DNA from: Clostridia bacterium
GTDB lineage: Bacteria; Bacillota; Clostridia; TANB77; CAG-508
Direction of reading: 5' to 3'
Length of the DNA stretch: 64,000 nucleotides
NCBI GenBank assembly: GCA_029258515.1
Contig: JARHYK010000032.1
Location: forward strand, 97,287 to 161,286
Under the pieces are notes generated by a model, which saw only the letters and a list, made by a program, of their open reading frames with translations, searched no databases and had not been told where the DNA came from. Shown here piece after piece: positions 9,921-18,197 of the stretch. The stretch's first letter is position 1, and every line of letters starts with the position of its first letter. A program made the position numbers and the translations under genes.

Positions 9921-10073
9921 ATGGAAGATTATAGTGCTAAATTAATAGCAGAACCATTTTTATTCAATGAAACCAAAATAATAACAAAATATCTACTAGA
10001 ATGTGAAGATTTTAAAAAATTAAAAAAGAAAAATATTGAGGAAAATCTTATTCAACACAAAAAAATTAAATGA
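9921..10073 (+). pseudogene. N-terminal remnant of a BrxA-like (DUF1819) BREX protein
   Basis: A 50-codon open frame with a proper ribosome binding site (GGAGGTG, 5 bases before the ATG). The sequence begins MEDYSAKLIAEPFLFNETK and continues with a KYLLE and a KKNIEENL segment. This resembles the start of BrxA/DUF1819, the small protein at the head of BREX phage-defence operons, which is normally about 200 residues. The frame stops at 10073 and no other BREX gene follows, so this is a decayed stub. The assignment rests on memory of the family's N-terminus and is moderate. The 380 bases before it (9543-9920) contain only unidentifiable coding debris. Confidence 0.45.
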
Positions 10074-10228
10074 TTAATAATTAAAAAATGTAGTAACCTA
10101 TTAGAAATATTTAAGCTGTTTTTTAAAACATTATTAACACTATAACTATTTTCCAAATTGAATTTATCTTTTATAATATAATTAATTTTCATTTTATTTA
10201 TAGAATCAAAACTAATATTAGTATTCAT
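10052..10228 (-). pseudogene. short ORF, possible N-terminal stub of an RluD-type pseudouridine synthase
   Basis: 58 codons starting at 10228 behind a GGTGGTGAT-like site. The hydrophilic N-terminus is followed by VNNVLKNSLNISNRLL, which resembles the S4-like N-terminal stretch of RluD-family pseudouridine synthases; the catalytic domain is missing. It overlaps the end of the BrxA stub on the other strand. Identity is tentative. Confidence 0.25.
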
Positions 10229-10288
10229 AAAATCACCACCATTATTTTACAATTAAACATATTAAAAAGGGATATAAAAAATTAAAAA

Positions 10289-10528
10289 ATTTTATTAGAT
10301 AAGGCAACAAATTCGTTAGATAATAATAATCAAGAAAAAATAAAAAATGTTATTAAAGATTTAGCAAAAGATCATACAGTAATTATTGTTGCGCATAGAT
10401 TAAGTACAATAGTTGATTCTGATAATATTTTAGTTTTAGATAAACACAGAATATGCGCTAGTGGAATACATGATGAGTTAATGAAAGATTGTTTAGAATA
10501 TAAAAATTTATATAAAATAGAAGAATAA
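10289..10528 (+). pseudogene. 3' fragment of an ABC transporter ATPase
   Basis: About 78 codons remain, beginning at the Walker B/D-loop region (LLDKATNSLD, normally LDEATSSLD) and passing through the H-loop IIVAHRLSTI to a stop at 10528. The transmembrane part, Walker A and signature motif are gone, and the catalytic Glu of Walker B is Lys. A dead exporter fragment. Confidence 0.8.
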
Positions 10529-10530
10529 GT

Positions 10531-11056
10531 GCAATAATATTATTTGCTGCTAAAGGTAAATATTATAATGTTTGGCTATTATCAAAAGCTTTTTTATTAA
10601 CGTTTTATGAGTTGTTAATTATAAAAATTTTGAAAATAGAATTAAAAATATCTGTAAAATTATCAATATTACTATTAATGTTCTTATCATAGGTTTTGGG
10701 TTCAGCTTTTAATTGGTATAGTAAATTCCATTGGTGGGATACATTTGTACATTGTTTATCAGGAACAATAATTTTCTTTATAGGATTAGATTTAATAAAT
10801 AAAATAAATATTAAATTATCTAAAAATAGTATTCATCCAACAATACAAATTTTATTTGCATTATGTTTTTCTTTAGCGATGCCTACATTATGGGAAATAT
10901 TTTAATTTGGAGAAGATAAATTTTTAGGACTTAATGTTCAGGATAACTGGACAAGATGCAATATGGGATTCGATAGAAGATATCCATTCTGCAACAATTG
11001 GAACTACAATTGGAATGATTTATCAAATACTCAAAATAAAAAGAAATAAAGAATAA
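10531..11056 (+). pseudogene. decayed integral membrane protein (DUF2238/YjdF-like)
   Basis: One continuous but broken reading: hydrophobic segments, then FHWWDTFVHCLSG and MPTLWEIF, then after an in-frame TAA FGEDKFLGLNVQD. After a frame change comes DAIWDSIEDIHSATIGTTIG and a stop at 11056. The WWDxxxH and LWEIFEFG-type motifs fit the DUF2238 membrane family. At least two stop codons and one frameshift make it a true pseudogene. Confidence 0.65.
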
Positions 11057-11184
11057 ATATTTAAAATAGTAAGCTTATTAAAGCTTATTGTTCATTGCTT
11101 TAATTTAAGATTTTATACTGTAAAAAACAATTGAGAAATATTGGAAAACTCTTAGAAATAAATAAAAAAGCTCTTCAATAATTA

Positions 11185-11214
11185 TTGACTTTTGTTATAT
11201 TAAAATGTTAAAAT
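11185..11214 (+). promoter_or_regulatory. promoter of the IdeS-like protease gene
   Basis: TTGACT (11185-11190) and TAAAAT (11209-11214) are separated by 18 bp and lie just upstream of GGAGG (11237-11241). Confidence 0.5.
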
Positions 11215-11246
11215 AAATTTAGAATATAATTATTATGGAGGCTAAT

Positions 11247-13430
11247 ATGAAGAGAAAAAAGACTTTGAAAATTATTATGTTTACTTGTTTATTATTGCTT
11301 TTATCGTCTGTCGTAAGAGCATCAGATACATTAAATACTCAAAAATATGTAACTAAAAAAGGTGAAACAAATACAATATATTGGGCTACTGGAATAGATG
11401 GACCAAAGATGCCATCTAATCAAGAAGAATTAGAAGGGGATAATATTTTAAAGTATTACCAAGAAGAAATAAATGGTGGTAAATACGAATACTATAAAAA
11501 TAAATATTATCCAGGACATGGATGGTATGATATAAATAAAATAATGGATGGAACAGACACTTACAAATGTTATGCAGTTTCTGCTGCAAATCTTACACAT
11601 TGGTGGCTTGATCAAAACTCAAAATATATAGATAGATATATAAAAAGTAATCCAACTAAAACTGAAGGATTAGTTGATCCTATTAAAATAAAAGATTATA
11701 GAAAAAAATTAACAACACAGAAAGGGTTGGATAGTGAGGTATATAAATTATTTAGAGAAGTATTTATTCAAGATACTGCAAAGGGATTTTATCCAGATTT
11801 TGTAATGGATTTCTTTATAAATGGATATTCAAAGAATCCTAATAGAAATATTCCAAATTCTCCAAAAGACTTTGTACCAAATCCAAAAGGTGGTTTTTTC
11901 TATCCTGTTTTTGGAAAAGATATTATAACAAAAAGAGACTTAACTGCTACTATATATGATGAGTTAAGTAATAATTTAAAGAGATATATTATAGAAGGTA
12001 ATGGAATTTGTTTAACATATAAATTTTCTAATATATCAACACATGCAATTACTCTATGGGGAGCAGAATATGATAAAAATGATAATTTAGTTGCAATTTA
12101 TATAACAGATTCAGATGATACAACAACTGCATTACCAAGTGATACAAAATTACAAGCAATGCAAAGATATCCAGTATATAAAGATGGTATTGGACATGCA
12201 CGTATTTCTACTAAAATAAATAGAACAATAAATGAAGGCTCTGAAATTTATTCATTATTTTTATTATCATTAGGAGAAAATCAATGGCAACGTTATTTCA
12301 ATGAAAAAGTTACTATAGAAATACCAGTTGCAAATAAAGGATTAGTATATACTGGAGATGAACTTATAGGAATAAATGAAGGTAGGGGATATACATTATC
12401 TGGAAAAGCCAGAGCTATATTACCAGGAGAATATACTGCTATACTTAATTTAAAAGATGGCTATATTTGGGCAGATGGTACAAATACACCTAAAAATATA
12501 TTATGGAAAATTGATAAAGCTAAAAAAGAAAAACCAAAAGATATTATAGGTACTTATGGTGAAATATTAAATACAAGTGAACAAATGGAATATTCAACGG
12601 ATATTGATTTTAAAGATAGTTTTATATGTAAAGAAAATATTACAACACTTGTTCCTGAAGGAATTTATTACGTTAGATATAGGGAAACTGAAACACACTT
12701 TCCTAGTGAACCTGTAAAGGTTGTTGTAAAAGGCAAAAAAATTAGATCTATTGAATTAATGAATACTAATTATAAAAAAGAATATTTTGTTGGAGATTTA
12801 TTAGATACGACAAATTTAAAACTTATTGTCAATATGGAAGATGGATCACAAGAAGAAGTTGATGTAGAAAAAGAGATGATAAGTGGATTCGATTCAAGCA
12901 AGAAAAATAATAATTTATTACTTACAATTAATTATAAGAATTTCAAAACTGAATATAGTGTAAGAATAATAAATAAGCCAATACCTTGGATTCCACTAAT
13001 ACCAAGTACAATTATAAAACCTTTGATACCATTAGTTCCAAGTATACCAATAAAGCCTTTGATACCATTAATTCCAGGCATACCAATAATACCTTGGATT
13101 CCATTAGAAAAGCCAAAAAAAATAGAAAATAATAAAGAAGAAATAGCAAATGATAATAATAGCGAACAAAAAATAAACAATAATAATATAAATAGTAAAA
13201 ATCCAGATAAACAAGAAAATAATATTGTTTATAATGATGAAAGTAATGACAGCATAGAACATATTGAAAATGTAGATGATATAATAGAACACAATATTGA
13301 AGATAATATAGAAACAAAAGAAGAGAAAAAGAACTCTAATTATATTATTATACTAATTGTGATAAGTATAATGATAGTAGTAATAGTAATAATATTCTTA
13401 ATAAGAAAAAATAAACATTTTATAAAATAA
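11247..13430 (+). CDS. surface-anchored IdeS/Mac-family (peptidase C66) cysteine protease
   Basis: Exported 727-residue protein. After a signal peptide (1-24) comes a domain (about 35-320) with the layout of streptococcal IdeS, the IgG-cleaving endopeptidase. It has GWYDINK with Lys98, then YKCYAVSAANLTHWW with Cys108, STHAITLWGAEYD with His266, and ITDSDD with Asp288 and Asp290. The Lys-to-Cys spacing of 10 and His-to-Asp spacing of 22 match IdeS (K84, C94, H262, D284). Ig-like segments, a Pro-Ile repeat spacer (about 575-620), an acidic Asn-rich stretch and a C-terminal transmembrane helix follow, so the protease faces outward. The in-frame ATG at 11235 overlaps the GGAGG; the ATG at 11247 is the start. 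Immunoglobulin as substrate is inference. Confidence 0.85.
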   Translation: MKRKKTLKIIMFTCLLLLLSSVVRASDTLNTQKYVTKKGETNTIYWATGIDGPKMPSNQEELEGDNILKYYQEEINGGKYEYYKNKYYPGHGWYDINKIMDGTDTYKCYAVSAANLTHWWLDQNSKYIDRYIKSNPTKTEGLVDPIKIKDYRKKLTTQKGLDSEVYKLFREVFIQDTAKGFYPDFVMDFFINGYSKNPNRNIPNSPKDFVPNPKGGFFYPVFGKDIITKRDLTATIYDELSNNLKRYIIEGNGICLTYKFSNISTHAITLWGAEYDKNDNLVAIYITDSDDTTTALPSDTKLQAMQRYPVYKDGIGHARISTKINRTINEGSEIYSLFLLSLGENQWQRYFNEKVTIEIPVANKGLVYTGDELIGINEGRGYTLSGKARAILPGEYTAILNLKDGYIWADGTNTPKNILWKIDKAKKEKPKDIIGTYGEILNTSEQMEYSTDIDFKDSFICKENITTLVPEGIYYVRYRETETHFPSEPVKVVVKGKKIRSIELMNTNYKKEYFVGDLLDTTNLKLIVNMEDGSQEEVDVEKEMISGFDSSKKNNNLLLTINYKNFKTEYSVRIINKPIPWIPLIPSTIIKPLIPLVPSIPIKPLIPLIPGIPIIPWIPLEKPKKIENNKEEIANDNNSEQKINNNNINSKNPDKQENNIVYNDESNDSIEHIENVDDIIEHNIEDNIETKEEKKNSNYIIILIVISIMIVVIVIIFLIRKNKHFIK
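12967..13104 (+). repeat. tandem coding repeats for the Pro-Ile spacer
   Basis: Degenerate units around CCTTTGATACCATTA encode IKPLIPL/IPWIPL-type segments of the protease's wall-spanning spacer. Low-complexity repeats of this type often vary in copy number. Confidence 0.7.
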
Positions 13431-13432
13431 TG

Positions 13433-13463
13433 CATTGTAAAATAAAAAAATAGTGTTATTATT
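13433..13463. repeat. second copy of the nagB promoter-like segment
   Basis: Nearly identical to 41-72: CATTGTAAAATAAAAAA followed by TAGTG-TATTATTA. Here it lies just after the protease gene and no coding sequence follows for more than 1 kb. Confidence 0.6.
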
Positions 13464-13580
13464 AGTTTGTATTAAAATATTAAAGAAATGCAATAGTGTA
13501 TATATATTAAAAAATTAAAAAAGAATAATAAAGAACTAATAAAACTAATTAAGATGAATTTTTTAAAAAAACTTACATAT

Positions 13581-13614
13581 AATCCTTAAATATATTATAA
13601 TATATTTAAGGATT
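13581..13614. repeat. 34-bp perfect palindrome
   Basis: Each half is AATCCTTAAATATATTA and the two halves are exact reverse complements with no spacer. It contains TATAAT (13596-13601) and could be a dimeric regulator site over a promoter, or a cruciform. Confidence 0.75.
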
Positions 13615-13676
13615 GCGGCAGAAGTCTTCGGACGATGCCTAGAAGAAGTAGATTTAAAATCTACTTCTTTTTCTGT
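13608..13676 (+). ncRNA. candidate small structured RNA
   Basis: Downstream of a TATAAT within the palindrome lies a comparatively GC-rich segment GGCAGAAGTCTTCGGACGATGCC-like (13617-13639). It can fold as a GGC/GCC stem capped by GTC-TTCG-GAC. A textbook terminator follows: stem AAGAAGTAGAT (13643-13653) with 13659-13669, then TTTCTGTTTTT. There is no open frame. A promoter, fold and terminator inside 90 bases suggest a roughly 65-nt RNA of unknown class. Confidence 0.45.
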
Positions 13677-14467
13677 TTTTATTATAGCCATAAAAAAATA
13701 ACATTTTGAATATATTAGCTGTTTCAACATCAGTAATTTTAACTAAGTGTGATATAAGTTTGATAAACCTACAAATATTGATATTACAAAAATACATTTA
13801 ATCCCATAAATTATGAGCACTATATTAAGTCTCACACAAAAAAATAAATGTAACCCTGTAAATGAGAACCATAACATAAACAACTATCATATACATCATA
13901 ATCTAATAATGATAAACAAAATAATAATAAATATAGAATAAATCAATTATCAAGATGAGATAGAAAATATCACTATTGATAATTATAAAAAAGAAACTAA
14001 TAGAAAATAAGCCTTTCTATTTAGGAATTAGCACACTAAAAATGGAATATTAAAATATAAATTACATAATAAAATAGCAAATATTTTTGAAATATATTCT
14101 ATTTTAGATTATATTATAATAATGAAAGTAAAAAATATTAAATAATTTAATAGATAGTGCGATTCTTTATTTAAATAAGTATATTAATAAAAACAGACAA
14201 GAATAGTATAGGTTATTTAATGAAGCAAGAGAAAAAAATAATTTAGAAAGTTTATTCTATGAAGTTATACTAAAATAGCTTATGTTGAAAAGACTTGTAA
14301 TGTAACTAGACATATTTAAATCAATTAGAGGATGTTGATTATTGGATTCTGAAAAAATTGGAAGGGATAAAATATATAAGAATATAAGATTGATTAACTT
14401 ATTGAAAAATTAAGTTAATTACAAAAAGATTTACATATAGATTCCCAAAAGAAATAGAGATAATTTT
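13677..14467. other. AT-rich region without recognisable genes
   Basis: About 790 bases with many stop codons in all frames. Short Lys/Asn-rich open stretches may be coding debris, but none could be assigned. Confidence 0.5.
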
Positions 14468-14505
14468 AAAAGCGAACATTTGAACAAAATCGATTTTAAG
14501 CAATT
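14468..14505. repeat. dispersed repeat: 20-bp unit plus ATCGATTTTAA unit (copy 1)
   Basis: AAAAGCGAACATTTGAACAA at 14468-14487 is identical to 15581-15600. It is followed by AATCGATTTTAAGCAATT, relatives of which occur near 15697, 15883 and 16097. Confidence 0.75.
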
Positions 14506-14613
14506 ACGTTCTATTAGGCTGCGAAGGTATAAAAAATCTTGCATTCTTTATGTTGATGTAGTATAATAAACAAAAGATAATTTTAGAAGTGAGCTTGTTG
14601 GGAGGCAGTATAT

Positions 14614-15072
14614 ATGGAAAAAAGTAAGGTGGAATTTGTATATAAAAATATTTCTTCATTAAACAAGATAAGTATAGTAAATAAAAAAATATTTCGTATT
14701 TTACCATATATTTGTGTGCTATCACTTGTTATAGGGGTGATTACGGTATTCCTAAAAGAAGTGTTGCCTACTTATATTAGGCTTGTTTGCTTAGTCATAT
14801 TTTTATTAACCTATTTGATGTGGTTGGTGTCATTCTTTTTGGAATACCTTTTCCTGCTTTTATGGAAATGCCCTGTATGCAAAGGAAATTTTCCATGGTA
14901 TAAGACTACTTTGGGATATTCAGGAGGAGAAGGAAGTCGTCTTATAAATAAAGACGTTAAAGACATTTGTGACCGTAAGTATAAGAAAATATCTTTAATT
15001 CAATATGAAAATAGCAACTTAATCATTCCACAAAAGTGTCCGCATTGTGGGGAAGTTATATGGAAAAAATAA
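14614..15072 (+). CDS. small two-helix membrane protein with split zinc ribbon
   Basis: 152 residues, unknown function. Two transmembrane helices (about 28-50 and 54-80) are followed by a cytosolic tail carrying CPVC (about 88-91) and CPHCG (about 144-148), a four-Cys zinc-ribbon pair separated by a loop with GYSGGEGSR. GGGAGG lies 10 bases before the ATG. Codon use is visibly less AT-biased than neighbouring genes, for example CTGCTT, TGCCCT and GTGTCC. It is isolated in a repeat-rich, otherwise gene-free region, so it was probably acquired horizontally. Confidence 0.7.
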   Translation: MEKSKVEFVYKNISSLNKISIVNKKIFRILPYICVLSLVIGVITVFLKEVLPTYIRLVCLVIFLLTYLMWLVSFFLEYLFLLLWKCPVCKGNFPWYKTTLGYSGGEGSRLINKDVKDICDRKYKKISLIQYENSNLIIPQKCPHCGEVIWKK

Positions 15073-15580
15073 TTTTTATAGATTACCCGTAATCTACCAC
15101 AACTGAATATGACCGTCAAGGTTAGATGGAGAAACCGATTAACAAATAGAAGCATCTCAATCTGAACAAACAGCAGCAAAAAAATGATGTAAAAGATAAT
15201 ATATTTTCTATTTTAGAAATTCTTAATAAAGATATAAATTCAATAAATTTTGAAAATAAAGCAAATTTAAGAGCGATTTAATTTTATCTATATAAAAAAT
15301 TACTGAGAGTAGGAGGGAGGGGCTAAAAAAAGAAATAGGTATTAATGTAATATAATTAAATTAATATAATAATATCTTTTATAGTTATTAGAAAAATATT
15401 ATTAATCAGAATTAGAAAAAAATAAAAATATATTTAACATATAGAATAAAAAAATTAAAATAAAAATAGTTTTATAAAAACTAAAATTAAAATTTTTAAA
15501 AAATGAATTTTATGATAATAAATATTTATAAAAATTTTTCGCAATGTTTTAAATATTTGTAAATCCAAGCATAATATTAA

Positions 15581-15600
15581 AAAAGCGAACATTTGAACAA
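15581..15600. repeat. 20-bp dispersed repeat (copy 2)
   Basis: AAAAGCGAACATTTGAACAA, identical to 14468-14487, 1.1 kb away. It contains the direct repeat GAACATTTGAAC. Confidence 0.85.
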
Positions 15601-15882
15601 TTTGAAATTAAATCTAAATTCAATTTATATATAATTAGTATATAAAATCTAATACTAAAATTTATTTATAATGTAAATATATTTGTTAACTGTTAAAATC
15701 GATTTTAAACAATTTAATAATTAAAGCAATAAAATTACATACTAAGGTTTGTATCAATTTACAAATGACAGTCTATTAGTCGTGGTTAAAATTTTATAAA
15801 AACCATAAAAAAATGATCAAAAATATGAGATTCTGAAAATACTGAAAAATGGCTAAAAACGGCTAAAAAAGCGACGCACGAG

Positions 15883-15900
15883 AATCGATTTTAAGGCGTT
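15883..15900. repeat. ATCGATTTTAA unit
   Basis: AATCGATTTTAAGGCGTT; related units are at 14488-14505, 15697-15715 and 16097-16116 (there ATTGATTTTAAAGCGTTT). Confidence 0.6.
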
Positions 15901-16273
15901 TTAAAATTTAAGACATATAGTTTGTTGTCCGTAAAACAGGCTAAATATAGGCATTTAAAGGGTTTGACTAATTTTGATAAAAAATGGTAAAAAAGAGTAC
16001 CAGATCATAAAAATTTATCATAAAAAATAAAAGCTTGAGAACTAGAAAAATATACTAGATGATAAATTATATAGAAAATTATATTAAAGGTCTTAAAATT
16101 GATTTTAAAGCGTTTAAATAATAAAGATAATTAATTATATAGAACATTAAAATTTAACATTATAATTAATAATTATTAGTAAAATAATAAAACAGCTAAA
16201 TTATGCGCAAAGGCGAACCAAATAACTAAATAATTAAGTGATTAAAATAAGAGCTAAGCTAGATGTATCAAGA

Positions 16274-16393
16274 CATACATAAACATGCCTCTTATATTTG
16301 CATCCTATCTCTTATTGCGCAAAACTTTGATTTTGTGCAATATCAAATATCACCAAATAATAAGAAGTATCTCCTGATACTCCCTATTTTCTT
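16274..16393. repeat. full-length copy of the dispersed repeat
   Basis: The left 58 bases match 8019-8076 (55/58). The right part (from 16325) matches 19017-19085. At the joint TTGCGCAAAA and TTTTGTGCAA can pair as a hairpin (about 16315-16340), and AGTATC-TCCT-GATACT forms a second one. The other two sites carry only one half each. Confidence 0.75.
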
Positions 16394-16434
16394 GGATTAC
16401 AGCTTTTATATTTTTTCATAGTTCTTATTTTCTA

Positions 16435-16635
16435 TTATCCAGTTTTTCCAGTCGCACCTACACCAAGTGTATGTAATGCTGCTGGAGGAAAAGCAAATAA
16501 ACTTACTCCTGTAATTGTTGCAACAGATAAGTTATTGCGTACAATTCGCTTTTTGTTGGTTTCTACTTTCTCTTTCAATTCTTCTTGTGTCATTTCGTGT
16601 AATTCTTTTCCATTATAAGATAGCTTTCTATTCAT
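16435..16635 (-). CDS. small hydrophobic-tailed protein, unknown
   Basis: 66 residues from the ATG at 16635, which follows GGGAGGAGG; an upstream in-frame TTG lies inside that site and is rejected. The N-terminal half is charged and helical (KELHEMTQEELKEKVE). The C-terminal half is hydrophobic (TGVSLFAFPPAALHTLGVGA) and ends GKTG. It lies 70 bases downstream of an ABC-2 permease on the same strand and may belong to that operon. It is not recognised as a known family. Confidence 0.55.
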   Translation of the reverse strand: MNRKLSYNGKELHEMTQEELKEKVETNKKRIVRNNLSVATITGVSLFAFPPAALHTLGVGATGKTG

Positions 16636-16704
16636 AATGACTCCTCCTCCCAAAATGTTTTGTTTAGAGTTTCTATATATAAACTACTTTTGTAGGTCAT
16701 ATTC

Positions 16705-17337
16705 TTAAAATTCTTTATTTTGATATATTTTATTTGATATTAGATATGAGATACATAATAATATTATAGAAATTATTGGAATTGCTATAAGTGAACAGTT
16801 ATCTAATTTATTTATCATATTTATAATATTGGTCATATCTACGAAATTTGATATTAAAGCTCCTATTCCTGCTATCCCAAATACTACTGCAAATAATATT
16901 ATTCTTCCATTTGTTGCTCCAAATTTGAATACCATTGGATAAAGTAAAGAAATAATTATTACACTTGATAACATTGTTCCCATTAATGATGATAGAATTT
17001 CTTCTATATTTATACTATTTGATTTTATATAAGCTACTCCTACCACAAAAGCCAAAGCTACTACAGTTAAAATAATTGTTAAAATGATAGATGCTATATA
17101 TTTAGCTTTAACAACATTTTTTCTTCCATCTGGTAAAGTTACTGCATAAGGATTCCAATTGTTAAAATCATCATAACTAAAAGTTGATATAAATAACATT
17201 ATTCCTATTAATGGAACTACAAATGTAACATCCATTGTGCCTTGAAATATTAATATTAAATATATTGCAAATATAATTAGCATTTGTTTTGAATTTGCTT
17301 TTATAAGCAAAAAATCTTTTTTTATTAATCCTAACAT
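16705..17337 (-). CDS. ABC-2 type transporter permease
   Basis: 210-residue permease with six predicted helices, starting MLGLIKKDFLLIK, of the small ABC-2 class found in YtrA-controlled exporters. Its start overlaps the ATPase gene by 7 bases, so the two are translationally coupled. The VTLPDGRKNVVKAKY loop after the second helix is typical of the subfamily. Substrate unknown; relatives export antimicrobial peptides or modulins, or confer resistance to cell-wall-active compounds. Confidence 0.85.
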   Translation of the reverse strand: MLGLIKKDFLLIKANSKQMLIIFAIYLILIFQGTMDVTFVVPLIGIMLFISTFSYDDFNNWNPYAVTLPDGRKNVVKAKYIASIILTIILTVVALAFVVGVAYIKSNSINIEEILSSLMGTMLSSVIIISLLYPMVFKFGATNGRIILFAVVFGIAGIGALISNFVDMTNIINMINKLDNCSLIAIPIISIILLCISYLISNKIYQNKEF

Positions 17338-18197
17338 ACCTTTTCCCCCTTAATTACTAATACCATTAAATCTTCAAGTGTAATCTTGTCTATTACACAT
17401 CCATTATATTTTCTACTAGCTTGCTCCTTATTGCTAACTAATATTTCATAAGCATATTTTGTTTTCTTATATGCAATAATGTCTTTTTTATCAATATTTG
17501 AAAAATAATCAATATCACATTTTAGAATTCCATAGTTATCAATTATTTCATCTCTTGACTTTTGCAATACTTTTTTTCCTTTATCAATAAATATGATTTC
17601 ATCTGCTATATGTTCTAAATCGCTTGTTATGTGTGTTGATATAATAATCGAATGTTCTTCATCTTCTATGAATTTTTGGAATATATCTAATACTTCAGTT
17701 CTAACAACTGGATCTAATCCACTTGTTGGCTCATCTAATATTAGTAGCTTTGGCTTATGTGCTAGTGCTGTTACTATTTCTAACTTTTTTCTCATTCCCT
17801 TTGACATTGATTTTAAAGGTTTGTTCTCTGGTAAATCAAACTCTTTTAAATAAGAAAAATATAATTTGCTATCCCAATTTTGATATATACCTTTCATAGA
17901 ATTGTTTATATCTTTTGCATTTAATAATTCTGGAAAAAACATATTATCTAAAACTACACCTATATCTTCTTTTATAGTTTTTTCTTCTTTTTTATAGTCT
18001 TTTCCAAATATCTTTATTTCTCCACTATCAATTTTTATGATATTTAACATTGATTTCATTAACGTTGTTTTTCCTGCTCCATTTTCTCCAATAAGACCTA
18101 CAATAACTCCTTTGGGTATAGTTATGTTTATTTCTCCTAAAGTAAATTTATCATCATATTTCTTTTTTAAGTTCGCAATTTCAATAACATTTTCCAT
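17331..18197 (-). CDS. ABC transporter ATP-binding protein (YtrB-like)
   Basis: 288 residues. Walker A GENGAGKTTL (about 37-46), signature MSKGMRKKLEI (about 133-143), Walker B LLILDEPTSGLDP and H-loop STH (about 193-195) are all intact. A C-terminal extension of about 60 residues follows the ATPase core. It begins on the base after the GntR regulator's stop codon and overlaps the permease gene by 7 bases, forming a compact regulator-ATPase-permease operon. Confidence 0.92.
   Translation of the reverse strand: MENVIEIANLKKKYDDKFTLGEINITIPKGVIVGLIGENGAGKTTLMKSMLNIIKIDSGEIKIFGKDYKKEEKTIKEDIGVVLDNMFFPELLNAKDINNSMKGIYQNWDSKLYFSYLKEFDLPENKPLKSMSKGMRKKLEIVTALAHKPKLLILDEPTSGLDPVVRTEVLDIFQKFIEDEEHSIIISTHITSDLEHIADEIIFIDKGKKVLQKSRDEIIDNYGILKCDIDYFSNIDKKDIIAYKKTKYAYEILVSNKEQASRKYNGCVIDKITLEDLMVLVIKGEKVC

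Larger units (their letters stand above)
15073..16273. other. gene-free, repeat-rich region
   Basis: 1.2 kb without a credible gene. Soon after the zinc-ribbon gene are short coding scraps (around 15156-15280). The rest holds the 20-bp repeat at 15581-15600, three ATCGATTTTAA-type units (15695-15715, 15883-15900, 16097-16116) and GGCTAAAAA direct repeats at 15851-15870. Confidence 0.6.

Noticed and set aside
13012..13317. Open frames antisense to the protease spacer
   Set aside because: They mirror the Pro-Ile repeats and low-complexity Asn/Glu stretch of the real gene and have no ribosome binding site.
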